A DNA stretch of 64,000 nucleotides from Candidatus Nitrosopumilus sp. (GCA_008080815.1 VMDM01000010.1:1-64000); one strand, 5' to 3'. Positions 17,475 to 26,408 are shown, counted from the first letter of the stretch. A program made the numbers and translations. The notes: generated from the sequence alone by a model not told the origin.

Positions 17475-20342
17475 ATGACGTTAAACTGGACAGAAATAGA
17501 AAACAAATGGAGAAATAAATGGCAAGAAAGCAAAGACTTTGAAACTAATCCAAATGATAAACCAAAAAAATTCATTACTGTAGCTTATCCATATCCAAAC
17601 TCTCCCCAACATATTGGACATGGTAGAACATACACGCTAGCTGATGTTCATGCAAGATTTAATCGAATGAAAGGATACAATGTATTATTTCCAATGGGAT
17701 TTCATTATACTGGAACTCCAGTACTTGGAATGGCAAAAAGAATTGAAGCAGGAGAAAAAGAAATACTAGATGGTTTAAGAAATATTTACCATGTTCCTGA
17801 AGATGCAATCAAGACATTTGTTGAACCAATAAAGATTGCAGATTATTTTCATGAAGAAATTAAATCAGGAATGATAGAGATGGGTTATTCCATTGATTGG
17901 AGAAGAGAATTCACCACAATTGTTCCAGGTTATCAGAAATTTATTGAATGGCAGATTACAACTCTAAAAGAAAGAGGCAGAATCATTCAAGGTAGTCATC
18001 CAGTTGGTTGGTGTCCAGTTGATCAAAATCCAGTATCACAACACGACACAATGGGAGATGTTGAACCAAAGATAGATGACAAAAATTTCTTGATTAAATT
18101 CAAGCTTGGTGATTCAATATTTCCAATTACAACATTACGCCCTGAAACCATCTTCGGTATAACAAATCTCTGGGTCAATCCAAATACAATTTACAAAAAA
18201 GCAATTGTTGACGGACAAGAATGGATTTTATCTGAAGAGTGTGCAAAGAAAATTTCTTTCTTTGAGAAAAATGTAGAGATTACTGGAGAGGTCCCAGGAA
18301 AAGAGATCATTGGAAAAACGGCAACAAATCACGATGGAAGAGAAATTCCAGTATTGCCTGCTGAATTTGTAGAACCTAGCATGGGAACAGGACTGGTAAT
18401 GTCAGTTCCTGCCCACGCTCCGAAAGACTATCAGGCACTGATGGATTTGAAGGCAAACGGACACGAATTAGCCTCAAAATTAGAACCTATTCCAATAATT
18501 GTGACCGAAGGCTATGGACCCATTCCAGCCAAAGAGATTTGTGAAAAGATGGGAGTTTCAGACCAGTCTGATGAAAAGCTAGAAGAAGCCACTAAGGAAT
18601 TATATCTCAAAGAGTTTACTGACGGTAAGTTAAACGAGAAATGTTTAGAGTTTAATGGGGAAAAGGTACAGTTTGGAAGAGATAAGATTCGTTCTTGGTT
18701 GCAAGAAAATGGACATTTAGAAAAGTTCCCAGTATTAGAGAATGCACCTGTTAGATGTCGTTGTGGAGCTGAATGTGTTGTCAAAGTATTGAACAATCAA
18801 TGGTTTTTGAATTATGGAGATGAAGAATGGAAAGAATTAGCAAGAAATTGTTTAGATGAAATGAATATTTTACCAAACAATATCAAGACTGAATTTGTTG
18901 AAGTAATTGATTGGCTCCATGAACGAGCTTGTGCAAGACAACAGGGATTAGGAACTAAACTACCTTGGGACAATGATTGGATTGTAGAGTCTTTATCAGA
19001 CAGTGTAATCTACATGGCATATTACACCATTTCACGATTCGTAAATGATGGAACAGTAAGTCCAGAGAATCTTTCAAGAGAGTTCTTTGATTATATTTTG
19101 TTAGATAAAGGAGATATTGTCAAAGTTGCAAACACATCAAAACTTTCTGAGGACATAATTAACACAATTAAAAAGGAATTTTCATACTTTTATCCAGTTG
19201 ATTCACGTCATTCTGGACGTGATCTTGTTCAGAACCACTTGTCATTTTTTGTTCTTAATCATGTTGCAATATTTGAAAAGAATTTGTGGCCACAAGAAAT
19301 TGTTGTTAATGGAAGTGTGATGATGAATGGAGCTAAAATGTCTAAAAGTATGGGAAATATCATTCCGTTACGCTCAGCAATCAAAGAACATGGAGCAGAT
19401 CCAATTAGATTGGCAATAATTTCATCAGCTGAGTTACTCCAAGATGCAGATTTTAACATGGATTCAGTTTCAGGAATTCAGAACAAATTAGAATCATTGT
19501 TAGAGACATGTTCTGGTCTAAAAAATATAGAAATAGATCAATTGCAGGCAGAAGATGTTTGGATTCTATCTAAAACCCAGAATAAAATTGCTGAAATCAC
19601 AGAAGCTTTGGAAAAGATGAGATTACGTGAAGCATTACATGACATATTATTTACATTTGAATCTGATTTGAGTTGGTATTCAAAAAGAGCCGGAGCAAAA
19701 GGAAGGAAAAACATTTCAGGAATTTTACATCAAATCAATTCAATCAGGGTTGCCATGTTGTCTCCATTTGCACCTCATGTAGCAGAAGAAATGTGGGAGA
19801 AACTAGGAAATACAGAAATGGTTTCAAAATCACAATGGCCAAAATTTTCTATTGACAAGATAGATGCATCTTCCATTCAATCTGAAGAATTACTCAAAAA
19901 CACAATAGAGGATATTTCAAATATAATCAGGGTCACAAAGATTTCACCAAAGAAAGTTGTAATCTATGTAAATTCAGATGAAGTAAAATCCAAGATTTAT
20001 CGTAAGATTCTCAGCATCATGGTAAGCGGGCAAAACAACATGGGAGTTGTAATGAAAGAATTAATTGCAGATCCAAAAACAACTGATGCCAAAAAAATGC
20101 CAGACTTTGTTCAAAAAACCATCAAGGATTTACACTCAGAGTCTGAAGAAATAAAGAAGATGAAACTAGATGTTGAAAATTTTGATGAGAAAAAATTCTT
20201 GAAATCAGAACTTTCAGATATTGGAAAAAAAGAATTCGGTGTAGATATCGAAGTATATTCAGAGAATGATTCTGACATTTATGATCCAAAAGGAAAATCA
20301 AAACATGCAAGACCATTCAAACCTGCAATATTGATAGAGTAA
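17475..20342 (+). CDS. leuS: Leucyl-tRNA synthetase
   Basis: Charges tRNA-Leu. About 955 aa, archaeal type. The HIGH-class motif is PNSPQHIGHGRTY near residue 50. The CP1 editing domain (about 200-440) contains TTLRPETIFG. The KMSKS loop NGAKMSKSMGN lies near residue 625, followed by the anticodon-binding domain and a C-terminal extension ending GKSKHARPFKPAILIE. The ATG at 17475 is chosen; a TTG at 17463 inside the alaS end is also in frame. It forms an operon with alaS (4-bp gap). Confidence 0.97.
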   Translation: MTLNWTEIENKWRNKWQESKDFETNPNDKPKKFITVAYPYPNSPQHIGHGRTYTLADVHARFNRMKGYNVLFPMGFHYTGTPVLGMAKRIEAGEKEILDGLRNIYHVPEDAIKTFVEPIKIADYFHEEIKSGMIEMGYSIDWRREFTTIVPGYQKFIEWQITTLKERGRIIQGSHPVGWCPVDQNPVSQHDTMGDVEPKIDDKNFLIKFKLGDSIFPITTLRPETIFGITNLWVNPNTIYKKAIVDGQEWILSEECAKKISFFEKNVEITGEVPGKEIIGKTATNHDGREIPVLPAEFVEPSMGTGLVMSVPAHAPKDYQALMDLKANGHELASKLEPIPIIVTEGYGPIPAKEICEKMGVSDQSDEKLEEATKELYLKEFTDGKLNEKCLEFNGEKVQFGRDKIRSWLQENGHLEKFPVLENAPVRCRCGAECVVKVLNNQWFLNYGDEEWKELARNCLDEMNILPNNIKTEFVEVIDWLHERACARQQGLGTKLPWDNDWIVESLSDSVIYMAYYTISRFVNDGTVSPENLSREFFDYILLDKGDIVKVANTSKLSEDIINTIKKEFSYFYPVDSRHSGRDLVQNHLSFFVLNHVAIFEKNLWPQEIVVNGSVMMNGAKMSKSMGNIIPLRSAIKEHGADPIRLAIISSAELLQDADFNMDSVSGIQNKLESLLETCSGLKNIEIDQLQAEDVWILSKTQNKIAEITEALEKMRLREALHDILFTFESDLSWYSKRAGAKGRKNISGILHQINSIRVAMLSPFAPHVAEEMWEKLGNTEMVSKSQWPKFSIDKIDASSIQSEELLKNTIEDISNIIRVTKISPKKVVIYVNSDEVKSKIYRKILSIMVSGQNNMGVVMKELIADPKTTDAKKMPDFVQKTIKDLHSESEEIKKMKLDVENFDEKKFLKSELSDIGKKEFGVDIEVYSENDSDIYDPKGKSKHARPFKPAILIE

Positions 20343-20345
20343 AAA

Positions 20346-20552
20346 TCAATCAGAATCAGACTTGATTTCTCTATTAAAATCTACAATTACTTCAATGTTC
20401 TTAATGCATTTATGACAGATAACTCCATCACTGGGTAATTTTTTGATAATATCATTATTTTGAAATTCTGAATCATATGTTGCACCTATTACAATTTTAT
20501 TTGTCCAGACTTCAAAATCTTCTTTTTTTGTACCACATACAAAACAATTCAT
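20346..20552 (-). CDS. Small zinc-ribbon-like protein (68 aa)
   Basis: Two CxxC knuckles, CFVC at residues 3-6 and CHKC near residues 46-49, with about 40 residues between them, suggest one treble-clef or zinc-ribbon fold. A charged C-terminal tail follows. No known family recognised. It ends 3 bp after leuS (convergent) and is the first of three small minus-strand genes with paired cysteines. Confidence 0.7.
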   Translation of the reverse strand: MNCFVCGTKKEDFEVWTNKIVIGATYDSEFQNNDIIKKLPSDGVICHKCIKNIEVIVDFNREIKSDSD

Positions 20553-20589
20553 AAAAAAGTCTTGAGTACAACAAATATAATTTTTAAAA

Positions 20590-20805
20590 TTAAATCAATA
20601 TTCCATTCTTATCTTTAGTATCAGATTCCACTAATGCTTTCATTTGAGAAGTATTTGAACAACTTTTTCGAAAACCAATGTTATGTTGAAGAATTCTAAC
20701 CATACCATATCTTTTACTAGAATTTTCTTCTTTAGGATGTTTTGTCAATATCAATGCTTTAGCTTTTTTATTACAGACATTACAATAGACAAATATTTCT
20801 TCCAT
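20590..20805 (-). CDS. Small cysteine-pair protein (71 aa)
   Basis: Begins MEEIFVYCNVCNKKAKAL with one CxxC pair; a later single Cys lies in FRKSCSNTSQM. The ATG at 20805 is preferred over the one at 20826 because the intervening residues (MIKLIYC) add nothing conserved-looking. A half zinc site could be completed by dimerisation. Function unknown. Confidence 0.6.
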   Translation of the reverse strand: MEEIFVYCNVCNKKAKALILTKHPKEENSSKRYGMVRILQHNIGFRKSCSNTSQMKALVESDTKDKNGILI

Positions 20806-20838
20806 ACAATAAATTAATTTTATCAATAAAATTTCTTT

Positions 20839-21141
20839 CTATATATTAGAATCTAGTTTTTGTAATTCCATTTTAATTAAATTCATTTTTTTGTCTAGTT
20901 GTTCCAGATTTTTAGTCAATCTTCTATTGGTTTCATTGTTTGAATTTTTATCGAAATTGGGTAAAGAATCTTGATGCTCCTGAAGTTTTGTAATTCTTTG
21001 TTCCGTGATTTGGAGCTCTCTTAGCAAACTCAGTTTTAATTCCATACAATCATTACAGATTTCCGTATTGGGTTCTTTTGAAAATAATTTTGAACAGTTT
21101 TTACAAATAAAATCCATATCAAATTTTGTAATTTTAAACAT
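20839..21141 (-). CDS. Zinc-knuckle protein with coiled coil (100 aa)
   Basis: Residues 13-32 contain CKNC and CNDC separated by 12 residues, a compact zinc-binding unit. The rest is a predicted coiled coil (about 35-98: LLRELQITEQRITKLQEHQ, then LEQLDKKMNLIKMELQKL). The ATG at 21141 sits about 25 bp from a TATA-like aaattataag (plus-strand 21161-21170 read on minus), supporting a leaderless start. An internal ATG at 21117 is the alternative. The layout suits a scaffold or nucleic-acid adaptor; function unknown. Confidence 0.68.
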   Translation of the reverse strand: MFKITKFDMDFICKNCSKLFSKEPNTEICNDCMELKLSLLRELQITEQRITKLQEHQDSLPNFDKNSNNETNRRLTKNLEQLDKKMNLIKMELQKLDSNI

Positions 21142-21239
21142 AAAGTTGTTATCTCATGTTCTTATAATTTCATTAAAACAAAAATTTTACAAAAAAGGAG
21201 TGTTAATATCATGGTTCTTGAATCGTTGATTTGATAATA

Positions 21240-21389
21240 ATGTCTCATAATGATGAGATTAACGAAGAGTTTGAAGAATCACTTGATCAAAGATTCATGA
21301 ATCTTTATCCAGATTATGATTATTCAAACAAAAATAAATCCGTAGAAAAGGATGTTAGAAAAAGAAAGAAAATGGGTACCATGTACTAA
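21240..21389 (+). CDS. Hypothetical 49-aa charged protein
   Basis: ATG at 21240, stop at 21387-21389. Acidic first half (NDEINEEFEESLDQRFMNLYPDYDY) and basic second half (KNKSVEKDVRKRKK). The frame is intact, has typical codon use and is the only coding possibility here. No family recognised. Confidence 0.5.
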   Translation: MSHNDEINEEFEESLDQRFMNLYPDYDYSNKNKSVEKDVRKRKKMGTMY

Positions 21390-21419
21390 TTTTCTATATT
21401 TTTATTCTCAAGATTTAAT

Positions 21420-22022
21420 TCAAAATGAATTTTCAAATGCAACTTCATCTAATGGAAGTTGTCCACCTCTACTCATTGGTTCTCCGATTCGCTTTCCAAT
21501 CACTACCATTAATGCGATGATGTGATTTTCTGGGAGTTTAATTATCTCTGCTAATTTTTCATAATCAAAACCTATCATGGGACAGGAATCTAAATTCATA
21601 TGTTTTGCAGCCAACATTATACTTTGAGCAGCAATACTACAAGAACGAATTGCTTCATCTCTAATATTTTGAGGATTGTTAGAGTACTTGACTTCAAGAG
21701 ATTTTTTTACTAGTTCTCGTCTTTCTGGTGGATGATGCATCCAATATCTAGTGGGATCTTTATTCCAAGCATCTAAATCTGCACACAATACAATTACAAG
21801 AGAACCATCTTTTGGTTGAGGTTGATCTTTGGCAGCAATTGAAATTTTATTTTTAATCTCCTGCTCAGTAGTAAAAATAAATCTCCAATTTTGTTGATTG
21901 TAACTTGTTGGTGAAAGAATTACGTGTTCTAGTAAAGTTTTGATTTCATCAGTGCTCATTTTATGAGAAGGATCAAATTTTTTAACTGCACGTCTAGTTT
22001 TTAGTGCTTCAAAAACATCCAT
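21420..22022 (-). CDS. Nitroreductase-family flavoprotein
   Basis: FMN-dependent NAD(P)H oxidoreductase fold, 200 aa. The N terminus MDVFEALKTRRAVKKFDP carries the Arg-Arg pair that contacts FMN. LLEHVILSPTSYNQQNWRFIF is the conserved FMN-binding helix and Asn-rich turn. The C terminus has IGKRIGEPMSRGGQLPLDE. Substrates of this family range from nitroaromatics to quinones, so the physiological substrate is unknown. ATG at 22022. Confidence 0.88.
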   Translation of the reverse strand: MDVFEALKTRRAVKKFDPSHKMSTDEIKTLLEHVILSPTSYNQQNWRFIFTTEQEIKNKISIAAKDQPQPKDGSLVIVLCADLDAWNKDPTRYWMHHPPERRELVKKSLEVKYSNNPQNIRDEAIRSCSIAAQSIMLAAKHMNLDSCPMIGFDYEKLAEIIKLPENHIIALMVVIGKRIGEPMSRGGQLPLDEVAFENSF

Positions 22023-22068
22023 GTTTTTTCCAGAGTCATACCAAATTTAATGTAAATGAAAAGACACC

Positions 22069-22210
22069 TGAGATTAAGGCTCAAACCTCAATGGCGTAGA
22101 GCGACATCTCTGCTTAAGGTCGATACCAAGGGTAATCGACGACAGCAACTTAAGATCTGAAACGTTAGTAACAGATGACAGTTTGTCTTTCCATTGACAT
22201 TTGGCGCCAA
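22069..22210. ncRNA. Candidate structured noncoding RNA (strand unresolved)
   Basis: A stretch visibly richer in G and C than its surroundings, with no good reading frame, folds on paper into a closed multi-branched structure. TCAATGG (22088-22094) pairs with CCATTGA (22191-22197). Inside lie a six-pair hairpin 22096-22101/22108-22113 (one G-U); CTTAAG 22113-22118/22149-22154 stacked on GTCGAT 22119-22124/22135-22140; ATCTG 22155-22159/22172-22176; and GACA 22177-22180/22184-22187. A short TGAG/CTCA hairpin (22069-22083) and the palindrome TTGGCGCCAA (22201-22210) flank it. It does not match tRNA, and I do not see RNase P or SRP RNA signatures. The helices are my own pairing by eye. Confidence 0.55.
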
Positions 22211-22270
22211 TATTATTTAACTAGTGGTATTTTGAATAACTAGTGCTAAAAAATTTATCTCCAGATAGTC

Positions 22271-22278
22271 TATTTATT
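22271..22278 (+). promoter_or_regulatory. TATA box of the flavoprotein gene at 22303
   Basis: TATTTATT lies 28 bp (centre) upstream of the TTG at 22303, the distance expected when the transcript starts at or just before the start codon. This supports the non-ATG start. Confidence 0.55.
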
Positions 22279-22302
22279 ACACTGAAATGAATTCAAAATG
22301 CT

Positions 22303-23316
22303 TTGAAAATTGCAGTAATGGGAATGGGTGTTGCCGGTTCTTACCTCATGGCGAGACTAAAGGACTCTGAACACGAAGTTGTAGGTTATGAATTAAATCC
22401 GCAAGAAAGACATGACTCTATTTGTGCATGGGGAACTATCAAACCAATTTTATCAGAATATTGTAAAAAAACAGGTAGAGATTTTAATGATTTTCTAATT
22501 CATGATGGAAAAAATATGCATGTGAAGATGAATGACGGAGTAAAATTTGATATCGGATTACATGGACTCTGTACTTACAATAAAATTGGATTGATCAAAG
22601 ATTTTATCAAAGATTCAAAAATTATCTATGGAAAACCACCTTCTTTAGAAGAACTAGAAAAAGAATATGACATGATTGTTGATTGTACAGGATTTCATAG
22701 AGTCTATTTACCAAAATTAAAAGAAGATTTCTTTTTACCTACTTATGAATACAAAGTTGAATATGAAGACAAGGTACCATATGATGATTTTTACATAGAG
22801 CCATTTCCAGGAATGTCTGGATATTTTTGGTATTTCCCATTAGGTGAAAAATGGGCACATATTGGTGCAGGTGACTACAATAAACAACATATCAAAGCTA
22901 CCGATGAATTTCTAAAAAAACATGGAGGTAAAGTAGTGAAAACCAAAGGTAGACCAATCCGATTAGCAACACCAGACAGATGCAAACCATATTACTCAGG
23001 TAAAGTTGTAGGTGTAGGAGAATCAATTGGCACTGTATATGCTTTGCTTGGTGAAGGAATTATCCCATCCATGCAATGTGTTGAATTATTCATTGAAAAT
23101 ATGCATGATTTCAAAGCTTATGAAAAAGCAGTTGAAGAACATTACAAAGTGTATGCTAAGGTTTTCAATTTTGTAAGAGCTAAAATTAAAAAAGATTTCA
23201 ATTTCCTCAAATCACTTCCTGACTTTTTTGCAATATTCAGATACATGAAAAAGAATGAAGATAGGTTTGGAATGGATATCAAAATTGCAGATTTGCTTAA
23301 AGTGGCAAAAGCTTAA
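22303..23316 (+). CDS. Geranylgeranyl reductase-like FAD-dependent oxidoreductase
   Basis: Flavoprotein with an N-terminal Rossmann dinucleotide site (MGMGVAGSYL, glycines 7, 9 and 12) followed by ERHDSICAWGT. A central GMSGYFWYFPLGEKWAHIGAGDY resembles the substrate domain of geranylgeranyl reductases, and GKVVGVGESIGTVYALLGEGI is the second FAD-contact region. Family members saturate the isoprenoid chains of archaeal lipids or reduce related prenyl compounds. 337 aa; a shorter, divergent relative of GGR, so lipid reduction is inferred. TTG start; the only nearby upstream ATG is out of frame and soon stopped. Confidence 0.8.
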   Translation: MKIAVMGMGVAGSYLMARLKDSEHEVVGYELNPQERHDSICAWGTIKPILSEYCKKTGRDFNDFLIHDGKNMHVKMNDGVKFDIGLHGLCTYNKIGLIKDFIKDSKIIYGKPPSLEELEKEYDMIVDCTGFHRVYLPKLKEDFFLPTYEYKVEYEDKVPYDDFYIEPFPGMSGYFWYFPLGEKWAHIGAGDYNKQHIKATDEFLKKHGGKVVKTKGRPIRLATPDRCKPYYSGKVVGVGESIGTVYALLGEGIIPSMQCVELFIENMHDFKAYEKAVEEHYKVYAKVFNFVRAKIKKDFNFLKSLPDFFAIFRYMKKNEDRFGMDIKIADLLKVAKA

Positions 23317-24017
23317 GAGAAATTTACTGAACCAAAACCTTCTCTATTTGTTCTTGTTGAAGCCATATTATATTGATAAATAATTTCTGAATATTCCTGA
23401 AACTCTTTTTTCATTTCATCAGTATAGTCTGAAAGATAAAAACCAGGACAATCACCAGTAAATTGGTATGTTGCATGGATTCTAGGCTTTCCTTTTTCAT
23501 TTTCTAACCATGTTGAGAATGGATATAGGTAGCACACACCAGGTCTATCCGGATGCATTGAGCAACCTCCCTCATCATTCAAAAATCTACATTTTATGTG
23601 AGTTCCATCTTCAGATTCATTTTCATCAATTTTTCGTTTTAAATTTATTGTAGTCATGGTTGTCATTTGGCCAGATGGACCTGGTTCATTGTAAGTTACA
23701 GTAAGTGTTTCGTTTTTAATAAAATCAGAAGTTTTTTGATATTTGAGACCTTTTCCAATTGTAATTAAATCATCAGAAGTTAATGGTAATCGACCTTGAC
23801 GCTCACAACAATTATGACAATCAGGCCAAAAACATTTCCAGAGAATGAATTTTTTTTCAGAATTTAGATAAGGTAAGTGAAAAATTACATCTTTAATTTT
23901 GATTTGTTTATCTGAAACATCAGAAATTTTTCCAAGCATGAAATTTTCTAAAATTGGATCAATGCTCCAATTCTTTTTTAACAGAGTAAGAGATTCTTCA
24001 ATTTCATTAAATGACAA
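23313..24017 (-). CDS. YkgJ-family cysteine-cluster protein
   Basis: Contains the CxxxxCxxCC cluster (C62, C67, C70, C71) and a second set (C143, C152, C162, the latter in PDRPGVCYLYPF). This is the layout of the YkgJ/Fe-S cysteine-cluster family, thought to bind a metal or iron-sulfur cluster. 234 aa, no membrane segment. The function of the family is not established. It overlaps the end of the flavoprotein gene by 4 bp (convergent). Confidence 0.85.
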   Translation of the reverse strand: MSFNEIEESLTLLKKNWSIDPILENFMLGKISDVSDKQIKIKDVIFHLPYLNSEKKFILWKCFWPDCHNCCERQGRLPLTSDDLITIGKGLKYQKTSDFIKNETLTVTYNEPGPSGQMTTMTTINLKRKIDENESEDGTHIKCRFLNDEGGCSMHPDRPGVCYLYPFSTWLENEKGKPRIHATYQFTGDCPGFYLSDYTDEMKKEFQEYSEIIYQYNMASTRTNREGFGSVNFS

Positions 24018-24048
24018 TAAATTATAACATGATTTGCATATGTTATTA

Positions 24049-24369
24049 ATGTTGAGTGAAAAGGGAAAATACGCTTCAGCTACACAAAATAGAAGATTTG
24101 TGTGGTCAGAAATTGTGTGGCCATTGATTTTAGAAATTAATGATGTGTCATTTACTTTGAAACAATTTCAAGAAAAAAGAGATAAAATATGTGAAGAAAA
24201 TAATTTATCGATTAATGTTCCATCTAGGGGACTAGCATCTTTAATTCAAAAAGGAATTTTACTTAAAGAAGGAAATTTGTATTCAATACATTATAGATTA
24301 ATTCCCTATATGAGAGTGAAGACCACTTGTGATTACGCAACAGTGATTCATGAAGTTAGACAAAAATAA
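24049..24369 (+). CDS. Hypothetical protein, possible winged helix (about 106 aa)
   Basis: Helical-looking protein: residues FTLKQFQEKRDKICEENN and SRGLASLIQKGILLKEGNLYSIHY look like a helix-turn-helix followed by a wing, as in small DNA-binding regulators. ATG codons at 24040 and 24049 and a TTG at 24034 are all in frame. The TATA-like aaattata (24019-24026) best fits a leaderless start at 24049. The regulator role is inference from pattern only. Confidence 0.6.
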   Translation: MLSEKGKYASATQNRRFVWSEIVWPLILEINDVSFTLKQFQEKRDKICEENNLSINVPSRGLASLIQKGILLKEGNLYSIHYRLIPYMRVKTTCDYATVIHEVRQK

Positions 24370-24414
24370 TTTCAACAAATGAATATATTCTAAAGAATTT
24401 CAATTTTTAAAAGT

Positions 24415-24501
24415 AGCCCGATAGTCTAGCGGTCAAGGATTCTGCCCTCTGGATCATAGAGTGGATAGGCGGAGACGGCAGTTCGAATCTGCCTCGGGCT
24501 A
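24415..24501 (+). tRNA. tRNA-Gln (CTG) with intron
   Basis: Acceptor stem AGCCCGA pairs with TCGGGCT; discriminator A at 24501. The T arm is GGCAG-TTCGAAT-CTGCC. The anticodon stem CTGCC (24442-24446) pairs with GGCGG (24468-24472, one G-U). The anticodon CTG is at 24449-24451. A 14-base intron (24453-24466) interrupts the loop at the canonical archaeal position between bases 37 and 38. The CCA end is not encoded. A TATA-like aatatatt near 24381-24388 may be its promoter. Confidence 0.93.
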
Positions 24502-24519
24502 TCAAAAATTAAAATAAAC

Positions 24520-25119
24520 TTATCTAGATGCTTGTGCGATTCTTTCAAGTTCATTCTTCTTCTTTACAGAAGGAGCATTTGGGTCATTTGCGGCTGCAAG
24601 CATTATTTGTTCAGCCATGTGTTCCTCAATGGGTTTTGGATTTGAAAAAGTTGATTCTTTAATCGCATCTGAAATGAATTTCAAAGCTAAATCAACTCGT
24701 CTAATTGGAGCAACATCAACTGAAACATGATAAACAGTACCACCATAAACAATTCTAGTTGTATCTTCGTTTGGAGCAGAATTTTCAACTGCTCTAACTA
24801 ACAATTCTACAGGATTCTGTCCAGTTTTTAATGCCATGATATCAAATGATGTTTTTACAAGATTAAGAACTCTGGCTTTTTTTCCAGTCATTCTACCAGT
24901 GTTTTTAGCATATTTTTTACCAAAGTGCATTGTTTTGTTTACTAATCTTTCAACAATGTTTACATCGGCTTTATTGAATCTCTTCAAGGCAGATCTACCA
25001 TATGTGTAAGGAAGAATTTGCTTTCTAAGTGAAATTGCAGTTTTTAATCCAGGGTCTTTGATTTCAATATTAGATAAATCCCATTTTCTAAACAATAGTA
25101 AATTTTTAGTTTCAGCCAT
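24520..25119 (-). CDS. rps7: 30S ribosomal protein S7
   Basis: Small-subunit head protein that nucleates 16S rRNA assembly and lines the exit site. About 199 aa, with RVNKTMHFGKKYAKNTGRMTG-like core, ALKTGQNPVELLVRAVENSAPNEDT and the C-terminal SVKKKNELERIAQASR. The frame extends to 25152, but the ATG at 25119 has an AAGGAG ribosome binding site just upstream and gives the expected N terminus. Last gene of the rpoH-rps7 operon. Confidence 0.97.
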   Translation of the reverse strand: MAETKNLLLFRKWDLSNIEIKDPGLKTAISLRKQILPYTYGRSALKRFNKADVNIVERLVNKTMHFGKKYAKNTGRMTGKKARVLNLVKTSFDIMALKTGQNPVELLVRAVENSAPNEDTTRIVYGGTVYHVSVDVAPIRRVDLALKFISDAIKESTFSNPKPIEEHMAEQIMLAAANDPNAPSVKKKNELERIAQASR

Positions 25120-25123
25120 TTTG

Positions 25124-25561
25124 TTATCTCCTTGGTTTTTCTTTCTTGCCAATAACTAGTTCATGTAATGAAGTTCCATTAACTTTGAAAACTTTGAATC
25201 TAACACCAGGAATATCACCCATTGCACCACCTTGTGTTGCACCCATTCCTTGAATGTGTACTTCATCATGTTCATCAATAAAGTTCATTGCACCGTCTCT
25301 TGGCAAGAAGGCAGTAACAGTTTTTCCATTTTTTATTAGTTGTACTCTAACACATTTTCTAATTGCAGAGTTTGGCTGTTTTGCAGCAACGCCAACTTTT
25401 TCTAAAACAATGCCTTTGGCTTGAGGTGAACCTCCTAGTGGGTCTGCTTTTTTGTCAATTCCTAATTTTCTTCTTTTGTATGTAGAAATTGCCCATCTCT
25501 GTCTCTTTTTTTTAGTTGTTAGAACTCTACCTGCAAATAAGCCTAAAGGTGATTTTCTCAT
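25124..25561 (-). CDS. rps12: 30S ribosomal protein S12
   Basis: Decoding-centre protein. 145 aa, archaeal length. [30 protein letters not shown] is the invariant family segment; the end is KKEKPRR. ATG preceded by a GGAG-type site within the nusA stop region. Rps7 follows after 4 bp. Confidence 0.98.
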   Translation of the reverse strand: MRKSPLGLFAGRVLTTKKKRQRWAISTYKRRKLGIDKKADPLGGSPQAKGIVLEKVGVAAKQPNSAIRKCVRVQLIKNGKTVTAFLPRDGAMNFIDEHDEVHIQGMGATQGGAMGDIPGVRFKVFKVNGTSLHELVIGKKEKPRR

Positions 25562-25564
25562 TTT

Positions 25565-26029
25565 CTATATCTCCATTGTTTGTCTTTCAGGACTATTAAT
25601 CAATACACTAGTTATATCAAAATATCGTTTTGCCAGCATTCTAGCCTTCTCAGCATTACGTCCTTCTCTACCCACAACAATACCTTTCTTTCTAGGATCA
25701 ACTAGAACAATGGCTTGTTTTGTACCATCAGCACGAGTATTAATCTTAACTTCAGATATTAATTTTGAATTCAATAAACCAGACAAGAATTTTGCTGGAT
25801 CCTCATCATATTCAACAAGTTCGACATTTCGTTTAACAATATTTTGTAATGATTTAATGTGCATTCCACCTTTACCAATAGCCAATCCCATTTTACCTGT
25901 ATTTACAACAAAAATTACTCTATCTTGTTTTTCATCTTCAACACAATCTCTAGCAGTTGCACCAGTAACATTTTGAAACAAAGACATCATTCTCATTTGA
26001 TCAGTTGTTAGTTTGATAGATTGTGTCAT
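25565..26029 (-). CDS. nusA: Archaeal transcription factor NusA
   Basis: Short archaeal NusA (154 aa) containing only the two KH RNA-binding domains. The loops are GKGGMHIKS (about residue 52) and GREGRNAEKARML (about 119). Bacterial NusA's N-terminal polymerase-binding and S1 domains are absent, as usual in archaea. Position between L30e and S12 is the conserved archaeal arrangement. Confidence 0.95.
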   Translation of the reverse strand: MTQSIKLTTDQMRMMSLFQNVTGATARDCVEDEKQDRVIFVVNTGKMGLAIGKGGMHIKSLQNIVKRNVELVEYDEDPAKFLSGLLNSKLISEVKINTRADGTKQAIVLVDPRKKGIVVGREGRNAEKARMLAKRYFDITSVLINSPERQTMEI

Positions 26030-26093
26030 AGTGATTCTTTATCTCCAGTCAAAAAGTCTCTCATTTAAATCTAAGATGAATAATTGAATCATT

Positions 26094-26408
26094 TTAATTC
26101 TCAGTTTCGGTATCCTTTAAGATTGATTTGATGTTAGCATCATCAATGGATTTGAATGAAATAGAGGACATTCTAAATTGTAAGCCGCATAATTTTCCCA
26201 GTGCGACTGAAGTTCCTTGAAAGTTGACTAGAGGGATTTTTTCGTTTTTTGCATCGGTTTCAATTTTTTCATAAATTTGTTTTTCAACAGACTGAGACAA
26301 TACAATTAGTTTTGAATTTTTGACTGATTGTAATACTTGTTTAGAACCCATGATTAGAGTTCCTTCTTTTCTTGCATCTTTTAGATTTTTTTCAAGTATT
26401 TTGCTCAT
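26094..26408 (-). CDS. rpl30e: 50S ribosomal protein L30e
   Basis: L7Ae/L30e/S12e superfamily RNA-binding protein, 104 aa. Recognised by LKDARKEGTLIMGSKQVLQSVKNSKLIVLSQ-type N terminus and the VALGKLCGLQFRMSSIS turn. Conserved position upstream of nusA in archaeal operons; here it is separated from rpoA by LSm and an S-layer-like gene. Confidence 0.93.
   Translation of the reverse strand: MSKILEKNLKDARKEGTLIMGSKQVLQSVKNSKLIVLSQSVEKQIYEKIETDAKNEKIPLVNFQGTSVALGKLCGLQFRMSSISFKSIDDANIKSILKDTETEN

Noticed and set aside
22069-22210. SRP RNA or RNase P RNA
   Set aside because: No SRP helix 8 signature and no conserved RNase P core sequence could be found; too short for either full RNA.
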